Notes under the pieces: generated by a model | What the model saw: the letters and a program-made list of their open reading frames with translations, nothing else | What the model was told of the DNA's origin: nothing | Databases searched by the model: none | Made by a program: the position numbers and the translations under genes | DNA from: Liolophura sinensis | Lineage: Eukaryota > Mollusca > Polyplacophora > Chitonida > Chitonidae | Direction of reading: 5' to 3' | DNA: 64,000 nucleotides | NCBI RefSeq assembly: GCF_032854445.1 | Contig: NC_088295.1 | Coordinates: 77,280,028 to 77,344,027 of the forward strand | In this document: one piece after another, positions 25,601 through 37,600 of the stretch | How positions within the stretch are numbered: the first letter of the stretch is position 1 | Layout of the letters: each line of letters starts with the position of its first letter

Positions 25601-28600
25601 CCTTTAAATTTTGTATTCAATATCAGGTAATGGAAATACATATAATTAAATTATAGCCTATTGTTTTTACAGTGTGATTTTCAATACCAAGATGCTGTGA
25701 GTGATATTTCAGATATTATCATTATCTTTTGCTGTCTTACATACAAGCTTTTTGTATGTATCTTAATACATTTATAGAACATGTAATATTTCTGAAATTA
25801 ATTAGAGGAGCATCTCTGTCTTTGATGCACAGTTACATGAATTGTCCTTGTATTAGTGACTTTCACAATGGTAACACAGCTGTGATGAGACAAAACAACA
25901 GGGTGCTTTTTTTAGTTTGAAGAAGGGTCTCTGTGCAATGACCCAGGAGCCTCTCACCAATGCAGTTGCTTTTAGTCCAGCTCATGCTGTCTGCCTCTCT
26001 GGGTTTACTTTGGAAGGTTTAACTGATGGTCTTGGTTTTCCCTTGGTCTCTGCCCGGTACCAGCCACCATTGTACGCGTGAAATATTCTTGTATACGGTG
26101 TAAAAAAGCACACCAATCAAATTAATAAATACTTTGAAGGATTCTAGCTCTAAACTTCATCACCTTTAAGTAACAGTGTCAATTGGTCAGTGATTTGATT
26201 ATCAGTTAATAATTTTAGGTGTGTACAGATTTCACACAATCACACATGATGGTTTTTGATTATTGATTATTCCAACAATTATTACTGGGTAAGTTAGGTA
26301 TCAGGGACAGGATTCCAGAAAGTATATTTGTGTTACAAATGGACAAATTTGCCCTGTAGTGCAATATTCCTGTTGTTGTAGTTGGTTCAGTGTCTTATAC
26401 TTTTTCTCTTGTAATCTTACAGGTACATTTATTCTGGTAGTGAAGGTGGTGGCTCTGGTGTTGTGAAGTGCTGTGTAGAAGCATTGCTTCATTTGCAGTG
26501 TAGTTCTGTACAATTCTATATATGATAATAATGTCTTTATTTATTAAAGGTAACTCAGTCAATTTGTACAAAACTGTTCTTCCCAAGGCCTAAACAAACA
26601 AAACAGTACTACATAGAAACAGTGACAAAGGAAAAGTATGACTGCTACCGCGGAAAACTGTCCCAACCAGCAGGTGAGACAGGGTAGTGGGAGACGGCCC
26701 GTTACCGACCCCATCCCACCCTGCCTGCTGGCTGGATCCCCTGCACACATGTACATAGCACAAACCAAGGGAGTAGGAGATGGCCCATTTTGACCCATTC
26801 CCTGTTTGGTTTGAACAGTGCACATGTGTAAGAGTGTTGAATAGGAATGTACTTATTATAACGTGTTGAGCTCAGAGCAGCAGTGTGAACATATTTGTTT
26901 GGCAAAAACAATTCTTTCAGATGACTTGCACCGGTGTTATTGATGGCTCTAAATAAAGGGGAAAGAACTGTAAAATTAACTCGATCATTAAAAGGCATCT
27001 GTTGTAGTTGACCAAAGAGGGTTGTACTAGGAACAGTTATATAAGCACTTTGTATAATGCAAGCAGTACTCTTGATCCATCTCTGAAGTTAAACAACTTT
27101 TTTTAATTTCAGGTCAATGACAAAAGTTGGAGTGATGTTAATAAGTCTCTCCGCCATCATGGTCTGGCTGCCGTTAAAGTTCTGCCTCTCTCCCAGGTTT
27201 CGTCTTTATCTGGTATGATTATGGCTGTGTTTTTTTTTACTTTTCATTTAAGTCAAGGATATACAGTAAAACTTTATTTTTTACTGAATAAGTAACAAAT
27301 GATTTCAGTTATATATAGTGTTATGGATATTTCATTTTCACTGCTTTAGTGGAATGTGATACCTTTAATCAAGCATGCATCAATACCAGAACTTTCGCTG
27401 ATGGGCAACAGTGGAATGTGTTGACATGGATCATGATGCTTTTTTTATCTTTTCTTTTTTTTTGTTGAAGGTAAGGTTGAATGTTTAGAGGAAGCTGCAT
27501 CCTTGGGGCTGCGTGAGATACTTCTGTCATTGATGAATGACTGTGACCAACGACAAACACTGATACATGACCTCATTACAAAGAATGACCAGCTCAAGTA
27601 TGACAACACTTTCCTGCTTCTTCTTGATTGGCTCTGCATGCACATTTTCTTGTTTATTATGTTTATCCTTAAACTTGTAAACAAATGGCTTAAGTTATTG
27701 TTAGTTTTGATTAATCATAAAATGCTCATTATAACCATTTCTGCTGTTAAGCTCATCAACCTCAAATACTACCCCACTGTTAGTTGCAGGCCTTGTGCAA
27801 AGTTACATATTAAATAGAGATGACCTTTCAAACAACATCGAATGTGTCACACAACACACCGGCCAGTACGTATACCTCCCCGAGTAATTTGATTTCATAC
27901 TGTTTGTGTCAACTTGAGTTTGTTTACTTGTTAGATTTGTTTTATGATTTTTATGAAAGTGAACTGTCAGAATTTCCTTGGTGATAAAACTATTATTTCG
28001 CACAGTTAATGTATATGGCTTTTTTTTTTTTTTTTTTTTACATTTGTGATATTTATCACCTAGATGCCATGATGTGGGAAAAGAATCATTTGTTTCAGTG
28101 TGAGCCCAGCAGTATGACGTCATAATACACGTGCAGTAAACCTTTACATTCCTATGTCACGCTGCAATGAGACACGACGTTATACATACACAGCTTTGAA
28201 ATATCTTGTCGTTGATTGGTCTAAAATGCGTGACCTGTGTGGAGAGAGGGGAAAAGAACGGCATGAAATGTGCCGTTTTTGCCCCATTTTCTTCATTTTT
28301 AGGGGTAGAATAAATTTTAATGCCCTTGTCTTGGTGTTTGTTGTGTAACCTGATACCGCTGAACCTTGTTTCGTACCAAGTCAAATCTGGAGAAAGCTGC
28401 GCATTTGAGGGATTTGACTTGGTACGAAACGAGGTTCGACATTATCGGGTTACACAACAAACACTGCTTAGGTGTTGTTAAACCCACCATAACTCAGACC
28501 ACCATAAGTGCACTTACACTGGCACATACTAATGTTAACATCTACCTAGTTTTTGGTTGTTGTCAGTAGATAACTTAATGTTGGACAACACTTAGAGGAG

Positions 28601-31600
28601 TTTAAAATGTATTTTTTCCAGTGTTTGTCAAAAAGTTTCCAAAAAAATTTTTTTTTTTTTTATTTTACACCAGAGAGGATCTAATGAAACAGTCACACCT
28701 CACAGAAAAGTTTCAAAACAAAGCAAAGGACTTAAAGGTGATGTTGGAGAGCTCCAGAAGTAGGGTTGAGGTAAGCTTTGGTACAGTTTTGACTCATTAA
28801 TTACCAAACACAAATTATTATGGGTCACCGCTGCTCAGAAGAGCCAATGCCTGATAACTGAAGTTCCTTAGCTTTATACCAATGAATTTGTGGGTTTGAA
28901 TTAAAGTAAAATAAAACCAAACTATGAATTTTACAGACAACTGAAAACTGTTTGTAAAAAGACTTTCATTTATATTTTCAGATTTTTTTAATAGTGTTGA
29001 AAGGCATTCAAATATTTAAATACCATGGTGAGCTTCATGAGTCATACTGACGCTATCTACTAACTCTTGACATCACATCACTTTTTTTTCCTGATGTTCA
29101 CAGAAGGAAGCCATTTTTGGGAACATTATTTCAGTACTCTTTGATTCATGCGCAAAGACAGTTTTTCCAAATTTCATTGTTGTGATTAGAGATGAATAAA
29201 CTTCAGTTCCTTAGTTCCTTACAATATTGTCCGTATAGCCCACCTTAGGATTTAGATGTCTGAGCGCCTTTAACTCTTTTCACGAAAATCTAAAAAAATA
29301 AGTGAAAGTATATTTAGGCACAGTTTTAAATGGTCTATTTAGTGATGCCTACTTCGATGTTTAGGGGTCTTTTCCTGTAAGCTCTTATTGTGTTGTTTTA
29401 TCAGGATTATTGTGGTGTACCAAACCACCATTAGGGTGAAATATTCTTGATCACAACACCAGTCAAATAATATAGAACAAATCATAATCAAGCAAATAAT
29501 TGTGTGAACATTTCTTGTCCCGATTCATCTGGCATGTCACGTTTCCTAACCGTGTGTGTACTGTTATATAGTATTCTTTGAAACTTGGTTGGTATGAATT
29601 TATTTTAATACTTCCTGTACTTGTAGTAGTAATAGTGTGTATATATCTGATCATATTGGTTAGGAGCTGGAGCATGAAAAACATGTGAGCAGTTCCCTGG
29701 GTAATGATGAACTGGAAAGGTCAAGATCCAAGTCATACACACCGTCATCCAGGTGTAAACAACTGGAAGACAGCTGCCAGAAGAAAGAGTTGGAAATAGA
29801 AAAGCTGAGGAGGAAATTACAGAAATTAAGTGATGAGGTAAAGTTTCGTCTTACTTAGGCATTAATTAACAGAAATGTTCAGATATTGAAAGGAGTTCAC
29901 CAGATAGGCTCAGTGTCCTGGCCACAGATAATTCTCCTCAGCAGCAAAACTTTTGAATGAAGAATGTGAATGAAGTAGTCTAGACTAATCTGTTTTGAAC
30001 TATTTGCTTGAGTAAAGCTTTGAATGTACATGTATAAAGGTTGTAATAACATGTCGAGCAAATGCGCCTTTTATGTATTTATTTATTTTTTTTATTTTAC
30101 AGGAAGAAAAACGATCTTTACGACAGAACCAAATTTTCCAAGAATTTAGGAAAAGAACTGCCAGAGCACATAATGTTATGGATGAGAAGTTAGTACCAGA
30201 TCTTGATATTTAGTCCCCAGCCGATCCTCATGGGAAAGTGTGGGGGGACGGGACTTCACTTTTCATCCTTTCTTTCAATCTCTCTGAGACAATTTGTTTC
30301 ATGCCTACTACATGTATATTTCAATAGATAATCCGTTGTGTCTGAAACTTGCTCACATCATCCATATGGTTACTTTTGATTAATGGAAAGATTGTCATCA
30401 GTGTTCAAGTAATTTTCATTTCCTATGATGGTTAGATGTTCTTGAGATTTCTTAATATTAACACCGATGGGGTAGATTTATATTGTTGACAGTTACATAG
30501 TGGCAGAGGAAACCTACATGTAGGTGTTACCTGTTCAAGTTAAGTGTAAATCAGTACTAAACAAGGCCAGTTTCATCCCACCACTATGTTGTAATTGACA
30601 TTTAAACAACATAGCCTAATTCTTCTAAAATTTGGGACAGATATTAGTAGTCTTGAAGGTAAAATACTCTACCCAGCCTTTTGAATTACCTATATAATGG
30701 CTGAAATGAAGAAACCAGGTGTCCCAAATTTTAGAAGCAATAGGGTACATTTTTCAGGATTTGTTTCATGAGAGTAGACAATACTGGTGACTGCTTTGGT
30801 GAGGAAGTATGGATTTTCCTACAAAACTAGAAAGCTATGGCAGTGTTATTAATAGCTGACAAATGGAAGTTGTTGATGTACACTGAAGTGTGTGAATGTG
30901 TTTTCTATTTTGTGTGTGTTTTACAGGTTATTGGATGTGATAGACTCTTACGAGACCAAGGTGAATCATTTACAGAAAGAGCTCAGTTACCTCAGGTACT
31001 TCATTAAGAAAGGATTCATGTTGGGATTTTTGTGCGTTAGATGATCAGAATGAACCAACCCTGCATACTGAATGCTTTATCTTTTGAGATTATAGGATGA
31101 GACAAAATGATTGTGTTTCATAGGTTGTCCACAAGATCATTTAAAGCATGAAAGATAGAAAATGGGCCAACAATGCTGGTTGATATCCTATGGTCTGATT
31201 ATCAGGGTAATACTTTGGCGTCACTGTTGTACTGTACTGTTTACATATTGTGTTCATCTAAAATTATTCATCACTGTGTTAATCCCTAAATGTACTTGTG
31301 TCTTAATATGTAAGTCTATTCTTTTGTGCTTGTTCAGGGCTATTGATAAAGACTCTTTACCTCAGCGTTTCAACAATGGACTCCACTTACACAGTACTGA
31401 CCTGGTTTCTAGCAGTGAGCAGGGGCTATTAAAAGTAAGGGTATAATTGTGACAACATGTCAAACAAATCTGACTGTTAAGCCTCTGCTGTGAATTAAAT
31501 AAGCCATTATGTATATATTTGCCAGTAGCTTGTTATTCATATATGTAGTGGCCAGCAGGTCTGTTAGTAGAATAACTGGGCTGAACTTTACAGTGTGCAT

Positions 31601-34600
31601 GAAGCAGTGAATTTTTTGATAATGTAAAAATGAAGAGTCTAATAGCCTGTTACTCTGTGTACATCTGCTCATACATTGGAAATCTGCTATAACAGCTACT
31701 CATGAGACTCATTGAAAGGTTCAGGAATTGGTGAGTTGAGGATATCAAATGAAAAATATTTTGGACATCCACTTAAGCTGTATTCTATACTGATACTTTG
31801 CAGACGTCAAAGGTTTTGAGACACATTTACCAGCGTATATTATTTTAATGGCTTTTAGAAAAGGTGGACAACAATCAGCAAAAATACATGTAGTTTGTGT
31901 TGCTTAGAGCGTGAAACTTCTGTTAAACATTATTATTATCTTTATTTTTTTAAGTATAACGTGAAGTGCAGCTTGAGCATGATATGTAGTATATTTTTTC
32001 ACATTTATCCAACAGACTTATGAAAAGCAGCTTAAAGAAGCTAGAAAACAGTTGAAGAATCTGGATGAGAGAAACGAAGAACTCAAACTGGAGTTGGAAG
32101 GACGGTGAGGTCACAAGTTAAATTTGCTACATTTTATTAGATATGTGTCTCAAAGTATTCCTTAAGCTTTAGCTTCATTTACCTCAGAATATGGGTCTGT
32201 TAAGCTATGACTGAGGTTATGTGTGTTTATTTAGTCATGGATAATACTTTACACACATACTTTACTAGAGGTCTCTCATAGTATGAAAATCTTTTAGGTC
32301 ACTTTTTTATTTTGTTTTATTTTATTAATGTATTAAACTTGTGATCTTGTTAAGCTCTTACTGGTTTGGCTGTTCCATTTGTGCTGGCAAACATAGCCTC
32401 TTGTATTTTCTAATGGAGGGGCTTCCATTAGAAGGGGGTCTCCATTCTTTCTTGGTTCAGTTGGTTAGGGCGCTAGCGCAGCTAGAAGCCTCTCACCAAT
32501 GCGGTCGCTGTGAGTTCAAGTCTAGCTCATGCTGGCTTCCTCACCGTCAGTATGTGGGAAGGTCTGCAGCAACCTATGGATGGTCGCAGGTGCACCCGGT
32601 GTCCTCCCACCATAATGCTGGTTACCGTCATATAAGTGAAATATTCTTGAGTGTGGTGTAAAACACCAATAAAAATAAATAAATAAAATATTTTCTAATG
32701 GATATTTCGATGACAAGTAAAATTTTGCTCATGTGACATGCAGCTATCAGCCTGTAGATATGTAGTCTTCCTCGCTTAAGTACCGTCACAGCTTCATACC
32801 ATTATAATCAAGGTATCTAATTAATGTTAGTCCCCAGTCCTTATAAACTATAAGATATGGTTTAGACACCAGCAAATTTTAATCATCTGTCAGATATAGA
32901 TTGAAGGTAAATGTTTCTGATGCTTACAGTCAACTTGATGTTATATTTCAGACCACTAATGAAGGATTACAGGGCTGCTCAGCAAAGAATAAAAAAGCTA
33001 GAAAAAGTTTTGGCTTCAAATAAAATCAGGTAGTTTTCTCATTGCCTTAATGATATAGTGTTTTGATAATGTAAAAATCTTCCACTCATCACCACTTTTC
33101 AAACTTTATCCATTATCATCTAATTCCATCTTACATATTACCTACATTATTCACTATTTCATTGGCATACAGTGAGTGCAGTTTCATTGACATGGATTAC
33201 TGTTTTGTTTCCATACATTACTGTTTTGTTTGCACACATTACTGCTTTGTTCACATACATTATTCACTGTTTTGTTTAAATACATTATTCACTGTTTTGT
33301 TTTTATGCATTATTCACTGTTTTGTTCACATACATTATTCACTGTTTTGTTTACATTATTCGCTGCATTGTTTACATACATTACTCAAAAGCATACATTA
33401 CTCACTGTTTTTTTCATCTACATTATTGACTGTTTTGGTAGCATACGTTACTCACTGTTTTGGTAGCATACATTATTGACTGTTTTGGTATGGTTTTGAA
33501 GTGTCAGAATTTAATACATGTAATACTAAAGGATAAAAAAATTAATTTAATACAACACATACATTGTAGACATCCTTAACAATGTATAAACACACTCTCT
33601 GTCCATTTTGTAGTCTGTCCGGAGAGAAAAGTAGCAAAGACTTGTACCGACGTAAGAGACGATACAGCACCAGTGTGGATGATCTGGATGTGCTGCCTGT
33701 AGAGAACTGTAGAAAGTACCTCAAGGTCAGTCAGTGGCAGGAAGTGTTGAGGAAGGGTCTGGTTCACATGGCCATGCTCTCAACATAAAGCACTGCTCAT
33801 GGAAGTCTTAGCTACAGTTCTGGGTTATGACTCTCAAAGTGATATCAGATCTGAGAGTCATGGCCTAGAACAAGTAATGTCTTTTTTGTTTGGATCCACC
33901 AGTAGCATGTATGTAAGCCCTCTGTATAAGTATGATCCAAGTTAAGTAAAATTCTACATAAATTTGTTTTCAGGGGCTGTTAACCATCAATACAAGGCCA
34001 GAGCAATTCTCTTGTTTTCATATATTTAATGCTTTCGCACAGGTATTTAATGTATCTCGAATGTTTCAAATATAGTTTATATTTACACATCATTTATTAT
34101 ACCCCTTTCATCAGTAAAATGAAAACGATGAAGTACACACGCACTGCAACGTCACAGAAGAAAACGCTACATTCTCCTGTCATTTGGACCTTCTGCCTTC
34201 ATCCTTGAATCTCTCATTAGTGTAAAATGTACATGTACTTTTGTTGTTTATTCTTATAACCTACGTAGTAATGCAATTTATTGTTTTCATTGAAATATTA
34301 ATTGTAGATATCCGTTTTTCAGGATCTGTGCAAAGAAATCGGGGTTGATGATGTTGAAGATATCATTTCAACTGTACACAAACAGAAAGATAGTGAAAAT
34401 GAGTTAAACAGGTTTGAAAGGGTAAGTACTCGATGAGGCTCTTACTCTTTCTGGTCTTATCTGAAAAGAAATGGAAAGGTTGTGATGTAACAGAAGGGGT
34501 AAATGTAGGTTTGATAAAGCAAAGTTAAGCATATACGGTTCTGTACAAATAATCAAAGGTCTACTATTCTGAAAGAATGTAAGAATGTTTTTGTTTTTTT

Positions 34601-37600
34601 TGTTTTGTTTTGTTTTATAAAAAGTTTCAATGTGTTGTATTGCACAATGATACAAAAATCATTAGGTATCAATCAGTAGTGGCTTCTGAGTAATGTTATG
34701 CTTGGTGTGTTACAGTTTGCCTTAGATGTACACTATATAGTACAGAGTTTAGCCAGCACCTCTGGCAGTAGACGTCACAAACGGGTGATCTCTAAACATT
34801 CTGAGCAGCTCTCTGATGAGGGCATGGACCATGATCTAGCTGTCATAGAGCAATGGAGGGAGGATGAAAGACAGTTACCTGTAAGTACAAAGTGCTTATT
34901 ACCTTTATATAACAAGCATTAGATATATTTATTTGATTTTTTAAATGCACTGTATGTTTTTAGATATTTGTACCATGGTCATTGTATTTTAAGTGAAAAA
35001 ACAAATCAAAAAAGTGAATGAACATCAAAGGAAAGGCCATTAAAAACTATATTACACCTCCACTGCCTCCTTATTTGCATGAGTACAGATTACAAATATC
35101 ATTGTGATCATTGTCATCATCTGCACTCTTGTACTGGGTTGTGATGTGATTTTAATTATAATTTCTGCTTCATCATTCACTTTTATTTTTCTGTTTTTAA
35201 GGAAATGTTTGTGACTGAACTGTATTGATGTGATAATGGTGTGCGGTGATGCTATGTTATATCTGATGATTGTGATTCTATCAGGGTCTTCAGGATGCCA
35301 TCAAGCGTCTGTCACATAAAGTGGCCCCGTGGTTACGTCTCAGTTTGTCTGATGACCTGCCTGTCTGTAAGCTGGTGGCAGTGATTGATCGACTCATAGA
35401 GGATGAGGATGTACACCAGCTCTCGGTATGACTGCTTACATGTGAATAAAATTTAGGAAGATTTAGGACAATACTCAGATCTTTGTTTTCGTCATTTTTT
35501 ACCAGTATCTAAATCAGTTCCTGAAGATTAGCTTTGCAGACATCCACGACAATCTAATCCAAATCTAGCACCAATTAACGTAGTCCAAGTCAAGGTTTTA
35601 ATGCATATAGAATTAAACAGAATTTGGTGATTCCATTGTTATGATTTTTAGTGCATTCTATTGCAATAAAAACATGAATTTAATGTAACTTTTGTCTTAA
35701 TTTTTAATTAAAACTTAATAGTTTTAATAGGTTTACAGGAGTCATTACAAGAATCGGATACCTAGATACTGATCGAAAGTATAACCCTGATATTTATGTT
35801 TATTAATTGCATAAAGGTGAAAGACCATGATTTGCATCACTTATGCAGGCAGCGAAATTTGGCCTGCCGGCGAAACCCAGAAATCGGTTACGTCTTTTCC
35901 GCCTCGCCTAACCGATCATTCGGTTACGCCACGTATGTTTATCAACCCGATAACGATTGGTTACGCTAATTGTTTACGTGGTTTATGTTTCAGGCATCAT
36001 TATGGATCATTAATAAAAGTATTCAGCTCAATGTTATTTTTTTTTCTTTTCTATATCTAGCAGCTCATACCGTAAGGTTGGTGAACAAAAGAAAGAGAAA
36101 TTTTACACTCACACGGTGTTTCAACATTGTGTGTTGCCTGGTTGGTACTTGACTCCTGTGGCACATTTTTACGTGAAATTCCGTAATACAGGCTTATATG
36201 TTTGCAATATGCCCAGTCCAACATTAAGTACTTCCAGTAAGTGTCATTACGGTATTGGGGAGCGAGTTTGGTATCCCTGATTACTGATAATTAACGCAGT
36301 TTCCAACGCACGTGGTGTGAGTCTTACCATAGTGATATATATATATACAGTATATATATACTCGCTACAGGGCCGGGAGAGACCTTGACGTCACAGGCCT
36401 GTGCTCTAAATCAGAACGCAGCCGGTGAGGTCCCGTAAGGGTTCCATCATTCTGTACGGTAGACTCGACTAATTTGCGCTCGAGTAGCAGTTAAACTACA
36501 TGTACATGAAAAGGTAACCTTGTTTTATTTACTTGCGTGATCGTGAAAAGATAAGTCAAAATAAATAATTTGAGTATTATCTCAAAGCCTGTAAAGCATA
36601 TATGAATGATTACATTTCCATGTGACCAGCACAGGCAGCTGGCTGTGGCTGAAATCGATGTTTCTATTTTTAGACGCGTTGCCATACTGGCCGCGTTGTG
36701 ATTATGAAAGCTGTTCAGTCCAGTTTATCTGTAGTTACCTAATGCACACTGACTCTAAGAACGTTCTCGTTGGACAGTTGGCCTAACCGATTTTCCGGTT
36801 AGCCAAATTGAACCGCACGTAACCGTTGCGCGACCGACGGTTTCGTTCGCGCCAAATTTCGCTGCCTGCTTATGAAACTGATATTTCACATTCTTGCATG
36901 TAGTCAGAGGGAAGTCAGTGGCTTCAGAAGAACAACACTTTTGCCAGGGTGCCAAACTAAGCCAGACTCACAAGAATCTGTGAACAAAAGTTACTTGCCT
37001 GTTTATCATGACTAAAACATATTTATTATTATCAAACATACATCTGATTCTGTTTTACAGGGAAAAGATGATGGTCTGTCAAAACAACAGCTCAAAGATA
37101 TTGTGTCACACTTCCAGATGTTGTTTGAAGTACCCCACATTGCTGGAGTCTTCCCCAGGATGAATGACTTGTATACCAAATATGGAGAGGTGCAAAATGT
37201 CCTTCATACGCTCAGAAATATCCTTGGCCTCAGTAAGTAATGATCGCTCTATTGTGAGCATAACATTTTTATTATTTATACGTCATTGAAATCCCAGTAT
37301 ATCCTTCACTGATGAAAATGATATCTTCACTAGTTAGATATTACTTTTGTTATTACATTTTGCTATTACACTTCTGGAGACGTTGACCCATGACCCACCG
37401 TTGACCTTGCAGGAAATACTTTTGTACATGCTGTCTGCTACATTCATTGATATCTTCATGGACCACATCACAAGGCCGTGCACTTTTGCGCAATATATAG
37501 TTTGCCAAAAAATAAGAGGTAGAAGAAATGCCTCATGTGCTTAATTTACGTAAACATGTAAAAAAACATTGATTATTTTTTCCCCCGGATGCAACAGATA

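Noticed and set aside
33162-33479. 105-codon frame rich in HYSLF
   Set aside because: Shadow of the intronic minisatellite in CEP70.
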